A program made the translations under genes and the position numbers. The notes below the pieces were generated by a model, which saw only the letters and a program-made list of their open reading frames with translations, had not been told where the DNA came from and searched no databases. 64,000 bases of DNA from Nitrososphaerota archaeon (GTDB lineage Archaea > Thermoproteota > Nitrososphaeria > Nitrososphaerales > Gagatemarchaeaceae): the NCBI GenBank assembly GCA_029785825.1, contig JAFLYY010000001.1, positions 1,271,374 through 1,335,373 of the forward strand. Direction: 5' to 3'. Below are positions 60,964 to 64,000 of the stretch, piece after piece. The first letter of the stretch is position 1; the number at the start of each line of letters is the position of its first letter.

Positions 60964-60972
60964 CGATATAAG
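60964..60972 (-). promoter_or_regulatory. TATA box for the DUF3311-symporter-MDR unit
   Basis: CTTATATCG on the minus strand lies about 31 bases before the DUF3311 start. Confidence 0.5.
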
Positions 60973-61004
60973 ACTCGGGGACTCCTGCCTGTCGGGATGT
61001 AAAC

Positions 61005-61020
61005 TTCGACTACAGTCGAA
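61005..61020. promoter_or_regulatory. Palindrome upstream of the transporter operon
   Basis: TTCGACT-AC-AGTCGAA has seven-base perfect arms. It lies 33 bases upstream of the transporter TATA box and is a candidate operator. Followed by TTTT on the plus strand, so a terminator role is possible too. The rest of the gap shows nothing. Confidence 0.45.
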
Positions 61021-61136
61021 TTTTCGGGCGCGAGCTGCCACCGGACCAAGGGAGGGTTGCCGGGGGGAGACCAGTCCGTCTTCCGGGCCACGCCCTCGCC
61101 GCGTTCGGTCACGCCGGGGCCCGCGCCGGTCCCCGC

Positions 61137-62264
61137 TTAGCGTCTGCGGAGGCATCCGCGGATCCTGGTCAGCCCTTCAGCAATCCTTTCCTCGTCTTCA
61201 GCACAGAAGACGAGCCTCAGGTGCCCCTCCCCCGATGGTCCGTACTTCACCCCGGGCATGGTCTTCACTTTGGCGTCTCTTGACAGTCGAGCACACAGGG
61301 CAACGGAGTCTCTGGAGTGGGGCGAGAAGTCTGGGAAGACCTCGAACCCTGCGCTGGGGAGAGCGAATCCTACGTCCTCCAGCTCTGAGAGCCCCCGGAG
61401 CATCGCGCTCCTCCTTTTGTCGAGCTCTCGCACCATGGAATGGACGAAGGACGCGCACTCCTTCAGGGCTCTGGCTCCTGCGTACTGGACGGGGTAGCTC
61501 ACTCCGCCGTTGAGCTCGAACGAGAGGTGCTTGATGGCGTCGGCGTGCGCCTTGTCTGTTACTACGTATCCGAGGCGCCACCCCGTCATGGCGTAGGCTT
61601 TCGAGAAACTGTTGACCAAGAACGTGCGCCCGCGAAGGTCCTCGTCGTCCGAGGGGAAGGCGGTGAACCTGGTGCCGTCAAAGAGTATCCTGCTGTAGCA
61701 TTCGTCCAGGAGAAGGGAGACTCTCTTCTCTTCCCTGAGCACGCCGCTAAGCGCGTCGACGTCCCCTTTGCCTAGGACCGTCCCCGTGGGGTTGTTGGGG
61801 TTGCAGATGAAGACCATCCTCGTCCTTTCTGAAATCGCCGCCCTTACGGCGTCCGTGTCGAGCCTCCATCCTTCGCCCTCCAAGAGAGGAACCAAGACAG
61901 GGCGCACCCCGAATATCTCGAGCTTCTCGATGAGCGCGTTGTAGGTGGGCTGAGGGACGACTATCTCATCCCCCGGCTTCATGGCCGCCAGTATCGAGAG
62001 CGACAAGGCCTCCTGGGCTCCGTGGGTGATGCACACCTCGTTCGCAGGGTCCACCTCCAGGCCGCGGTCTTCCTCATAGAACGTAGCGATCGCCTTGGGG
62101 AGGACGAGCTCGTCGAACCCCTTCGCGGGGAAGTAGTGGGTGCACCCCGAGTCGACGGCGTAGTTGAAAGCGTCGACTACCTTCCGGTCGGTGGGAAACG
62201 CAGGGTCGGCTACCCCCATCGAGATGAGTTCATCGGCGCCTTCTGCCCTGCCAAGCTCTGACAA
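61137..62264 (-). CDS. PLP-dependent aminotransferase, class I/II
   Basis: A 375-residue aspartate/aromatic-aminotransferase-like protein. CNPNNPTGTVLGKGD, the PLP motif NSFSKAYAMTGWRLGYVV with the lysine, and SGEGHLRLVFC near the end are the family signatures. Substrate unknown. TTG at 62264 is the only start; the N-terminal arm is short. TATA-like GATATAGAG centred near 62292 predicts a leaderless transcript. Confidence 0.92.
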   Translation of the reverse strand: MSELGRAEGADELISMGVADPAFPTDRKVVDAFNYAVDSGCTHYFPAKGFDELVLPKAIATFYEEDRGLEVDPANEVCITHGAQEALSLSILAAMKPGDEIVVPQPTYNALIEKLEIFGVRPVLVPLLEGEGWRLDTDAVRAAISERTRMVFICNPNNPTGTVLGKGDVDALSGVLREEKRVSLLLDECYSRILFDGTRFTAFPSDDEDLRGRTFLVNSFSKAYAMTGWRLGYVVTDKAHADAIKHLSFELNGGVSYPVQYAGARALKECASFVHSMVRELDKRRSAMLRGLSELEDVGFALPSAGFEVFPDFSPHSRDSVALCARLSRDAKVKTMPGVKYGPSGEGHLRLVFCAEDEERIAEGLTRIRGCLRRR

Positions 62265-62288
62265 CGCGTTGAGGAAGCGCCGGCCCCT

Positions 62289-62746
62289 CTATATCTTCGT
62301 CATCCAGAGCATGCGTCGTGCGGACGTTCGAGGAGCTTGTCGCAGAGGCGAACGCCGCGCCATTCGCACCTTCGGAGAACCGTCAGCGTCGAACAGGTCA
62401 GGCAGAAGCTGTGCGATTGACGGTCCGCCTTCTTGTATGATAGCTTGGGGGAGGCGATGAAGCTGGTCTTTGGGGCCGGTGGGCAGTCCGACTCGTTCTG
62501 CCTTTAACAACACGAGTTCCTTGGAGTGCGTCGCCTCGTACGCTGAGCCGTGTTCGGTCTGAGGGTGTTGAGATCGTACGGCTCCCTGACAAGAGGCACC
62601 ACCTTGTCCCAGTAGAAACCATACTCTGAAGCTCTGTTCCCACTTGCGTAGCGGTAATGGGGCGGATAGCTGGTGAGGTTTCCATCGCCCAGGTGCAGCC
62701 AGGTCTCGTAAGCTAGATCACGGCCAGAAAGTTTGGGGCCAATCAT
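62289..62746 (-). pseudogene. Frameshifted LAGLIDADG homing endonuclease
   Basis: Two minus-strand frames carry the two motifs of one enzyme. The first, from ATG 62746, has YETWLHLGDGNLTSYPPHYR (GDG near 62686). The second, ending at 62289, has AQLLPDLFDADGSPKV (D near 62384). The separation, about 100 codons, fits a two-motif homing endonuclease. The frames differ and each is interrupted; conserved-looking sequence resumes in the second as SAYEATHSKELVLLKAERVG, so one frameshift near 62540-62590 seems to have broken it. It lies 38 bases from the tRNA-Lys 3' end. Confidence 0.6.
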
Positions 62747-62783
62747 AGCAAGATGCCCCCTGACGAGAGGGCGAAGCAGGTGG

Positions 62784-62896
62784 CGGGCCCTGTGGGATTC
62801 GAACTCGTGGGCGATTTGAGCGCCTCCCACGGCATGCTGGTGACTCCCAAAGCTAGCTAAGAGCCAGCCGCTCTAACCTGGCTGAGCCAAGGGCCC
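62784..62896 (-). tRNA. tRNA-Lys(CTT) with two introns
   Basis: Acceptor GGGCCCT/AGGGCCC, discriminator G; CCA follows at 62781-62783. D arm GCTC/GAGC. Removing 16 bases (62842-62857) joins GCTGG-CTCTTAA-CCAGC, anticodon CTT. Removing 22 bases (62804-62825) joins T stem GTGGG to TTCGAAT-CCCAC. Both introns fit bulge-helix-bulge exactly: CTCT/GGAG at the first; CGTG/CACG plus an inner GGCG/CGCC stem at the second. TATA at 62921-62931. Confidence 0.92.
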
Positions 62897-62920
62897 ACCG
62901 AGGACGCCGCCAATTAGCCG

Positions 62921-62931
62921 GAATTAAAAGC
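62921..62931 (-). promoter_or_regulatory. TATA box for tRNA-Lys
   Basis: GCTTTTAATTC on the minus strand lies about 30 bases before the tRNA 5' end. Confidence 0.45.
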
Positions 62932-63033
62932 GTTCCCAACGCCATGGGGATCGGGCGAGCGGCGCCCCGATAAGGAGGCAATCAAAAATGGAAAGCCCCC
63001 CCCGCCGGAACGTCGACGAAACCATTCTGGATT

Positions 63034-63041
63034 GATATAAT
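63034..63041 (+). promoter_or_regulatory. TATA box for dph5
   Basis: GATATAAT is centred 26 bases before the ATG at 63063, predicting a leaderless transcript. Confidence 0.55.
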
Positions 63042-63062
63042 GGGAAGTCATAGGCAAGGACA

Positions 63063-64000
63063 ATGGGTCGTCTCTCCTTTGTCGGCCTCGGCCTAGGCGC
63101 CGAGGGGTTGACGCTCGAAGGCGTAGAAGAACTGAAGAAGGCCGACGTGGTCTATCTCGAGTACTATACCACCCCCCACGAGCCCAAGCTGCTCAACGAG
63201 TTGCAGAGGGCGACGGGGAGGATCCCCACGGTCGTGGACAGGGATTTCCTCGAGGATGGAGGGAGGATCTTGTCTGAAGCGGCGGGCCAGAAGGTTGCTC
63301 TCGCGGTCTTGGGGGACCCGATGATAGCCACCACGCACAACGAGCTGAGGGCGAGGGCGGTCAGGCAGGGGACGGAGACCAGGGTGGTCCACTCGGCGAC
63401 CATCGCCTCCGCCGCCGCGAGCTCATCTGGGCTCCATTCATACAAGTTCTCGCGGACCGTCACGGTGACCAGGGACTCGGTGGGGAAGCTGACGCAGGCG
63501 TACCACATCCTACATCAGAACCTCCTCGAAGGGGCGCACACTCTGCTGTTGCTGGAGTACGATGTTCAGAGCGGGGAAGGGGTTTCCCCGGCGGACGCCA
63601 TCGCGGGGCTCCTCTTGGCTGAGGGGAATTTCAAGCGGGGGGTGGTCAACGAAAGGACGCTCGGGCTGGTGCTTTCCAGGCTCGGACGGGAGGACGAGAG
63701 GCTAGCCGCCGGGAGTTTCGAAGCGCTGGCGAAGAAGGAATTCGGGGAGCCGCCGCACTGTATAGTGGTCCCTGGCAATCTCCATTTCACTGAGAAGGAG
63801 GCCGTGTCGGCGTTCTTCTCGGTGGCGGAGTCAGACCTCAGAGGGAACTCCGATGGCGTGCTGAGGACAGCCCAGACCCTGGTCCCCAGATACGTCGCAA
63901 AGACGAAGAGGGCGCTGGCTTCGGTGAAGCCGAAGCTGGGGACCGAGTACGAGCACGTGCTGGAGAACGCCGAGCTTTACATGAAGGACGCAGAGAGCTT
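63063..64000 (+). CDS. dph5: Diphthine synthase with C-terminal extension (runs off window)
   Basis: SAM-dependent methylase of the diphthamide pathway that modifies elongation factor 2. RLSFVGLGLGAEGLTLEGVE at the start, ALAVLGDPMIATTHNELRAR, HSATIASAAASSSGLHSYKF and HCIVVPGNLHFTEKEAV complete the Dph5 domain near residue 255. The frame continues in a helical segment (RTAQTLVPRYVAKTKRALAS, then LENAELYMKDAESF) that looks like a DUF357 domain, so this may be a Dph5-DUF357 fusion. No stop is reached before the window end. Confidence 0.93.
   Translation, partial: MGRLSFVGLGLGAEGLTLEGVEELKKADVVYLEYYTTPHEPKLLNELQRATGRIPTVVDRDFLEDGGRILSEAAGQKVALAVLGDPMIATTHNELRARAVRQGTETRVVHSATIASAAASSSGLHSYKFSRTVTVTRDSVGKLTQAYHILHQNLLEGAHTLLLLEYDVQSGEGVSPADAIAGLLLAEGNFKRGVVNERTLGLVLSRLGREDERLAAGSFEALAKKEFGEPPHCIVVPGNLHFTEKEAVSAFFSVAESDLRGNSDGVLRTAQTLVPRYVAKTKRALASVKPKLGTEYEHVLENAELYMKDAES

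Noticed and set aside
62314-62460. Plus-strand frame with FEELVAEANAAPF, like the N-terminus of some methyltransferases
   Set aside because: It stops after about 45 codons, has no further family motifs, and lies antisense to the better supported LAGLIDADG motif.
62265-62896. Integrated element or integrase at tRNA-Lys
   Set aside because: No integrase, no duplicated tRNA 3' end and no att-like repeat were seen; the adjacent remnant is a homing endonuclease.
62988-63035. Fifteen-codon frame (MESPPRRNVDETILD) after GGAGG, upstream of dph5
   Set aside because: The dph5 promoter lies at its 3' end, so it would not be in the dph5 transcript; too short to support as a gene.
1-64000. CRISPR arrays, insertion sequences, rRNA genes
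   Set aside because: No regularly spaced repeats, transposase motifs or rRNA-like conserved runs were found on reading the window.

Overview
The window is archaeal, GC-rich and densely coded. The evidence is archaeal/eukaryal-type ribosomal proteins (S4e, S6e, L7Ae, L18e, L19e, L24e, L32e), RNA polymerase subunits D and N, aIF5B, a thermosome, SecY, Cbf5, deoxyhypusine synthase, a mevalonate-type isoprenoid set, an S-layer-like surface protein with a C-terminal membrane anchor, BHB-type tRNA introns, and TATA boxes 20-30 bases before many starts (often leaderless). The absence of L14e/L34e between secY and cbf5 and the surface protein fit a Nitrososphaerota/Thaumarchaeota-like TACK archaeon, but no diagnostic metabolic gene such as amoA is present, so the lineage is an inference.

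Layout. 1-4.6 kb: a nucleotidyltransferase fragment, a HEXXH protein, an Lrp-type regulator, then S6e, aIF5B, NDK and L24e. 4.7-8.2 kb: a four-gene cluster lies inside what is normally the L7Ae-S28e-L24e-NDK string. It holds a tubulin-superfamily GTPase with tubulin-like rather than FtsZ-like motifs, two uncharacterised partner proteins and a divergent von Willebrand A protein; this is the most striking system in the window. 8.3-17 kb: S28e and L7Ae, then one long operon rpoD-L18e-L13-S9-rpoN-S2-MEMO-mevalonate kinase-isopentenyl phosphate kinase-prenyl synthase-gltX. 17.2-22.7 kb: the surface protein, a strongly structured intergenic region, S13-S4-S11 and a regulator with an EF-hand loop. 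22.8-28.4 kb: glmS, deoxyhypusine synthase, purA, guaB.

28.5-41.2 kb: an intron-rich tRNA-Ser, then, read from high to low coordinates, L22-S3-L29-Rnp1-S17-L14-L24-S4e-L5-S14-S8-L6-L32e-L19e-L18-S5-L30-L15-SecY-Adk-EMC3-like-Cmk-Cbf5. 41.3-45 kb: succinate dehydrogenase sdhACDB plus a small membrane protein. 45-51 kb: a complete SUF operon (C-B-D-Rieske-S-U) with two matching palindromes, then a GAF-type reductase. 51-58 kb: aquaporin, thermosome, ornithine-cyclodeaminase-like protein, DUF371, a phosphomevalonate-decarboxylase-like protein, an SDR, and a half-length deoxyhypusine-hydroxylase-like HEAT protein. 58-64 kb: an MDR oxidoreductase, a DUF3311/sodium symporter pair, an aminotransferase, a frameshifted LAGLIDADG homing endonuclease beside a two-intron tRNA-Lys, and the start of dph5.

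Several genes complement each other across the window. Mevalonate kinase, the decarboxylase-like protein, isopentenyl phosphate kinase and the prenyl synthase outline a Haloferax-type isoprenoid route. Deoxyhypusine synthase and the HEAT protein could make hypusine on aIF5A. SUF could supply clusters to SdhB and the Rieske protein. Translation genes commonly overlap by four bases (ATGA, GTGA, TTGA and apparently CTGA), which points to tight translational coupling.
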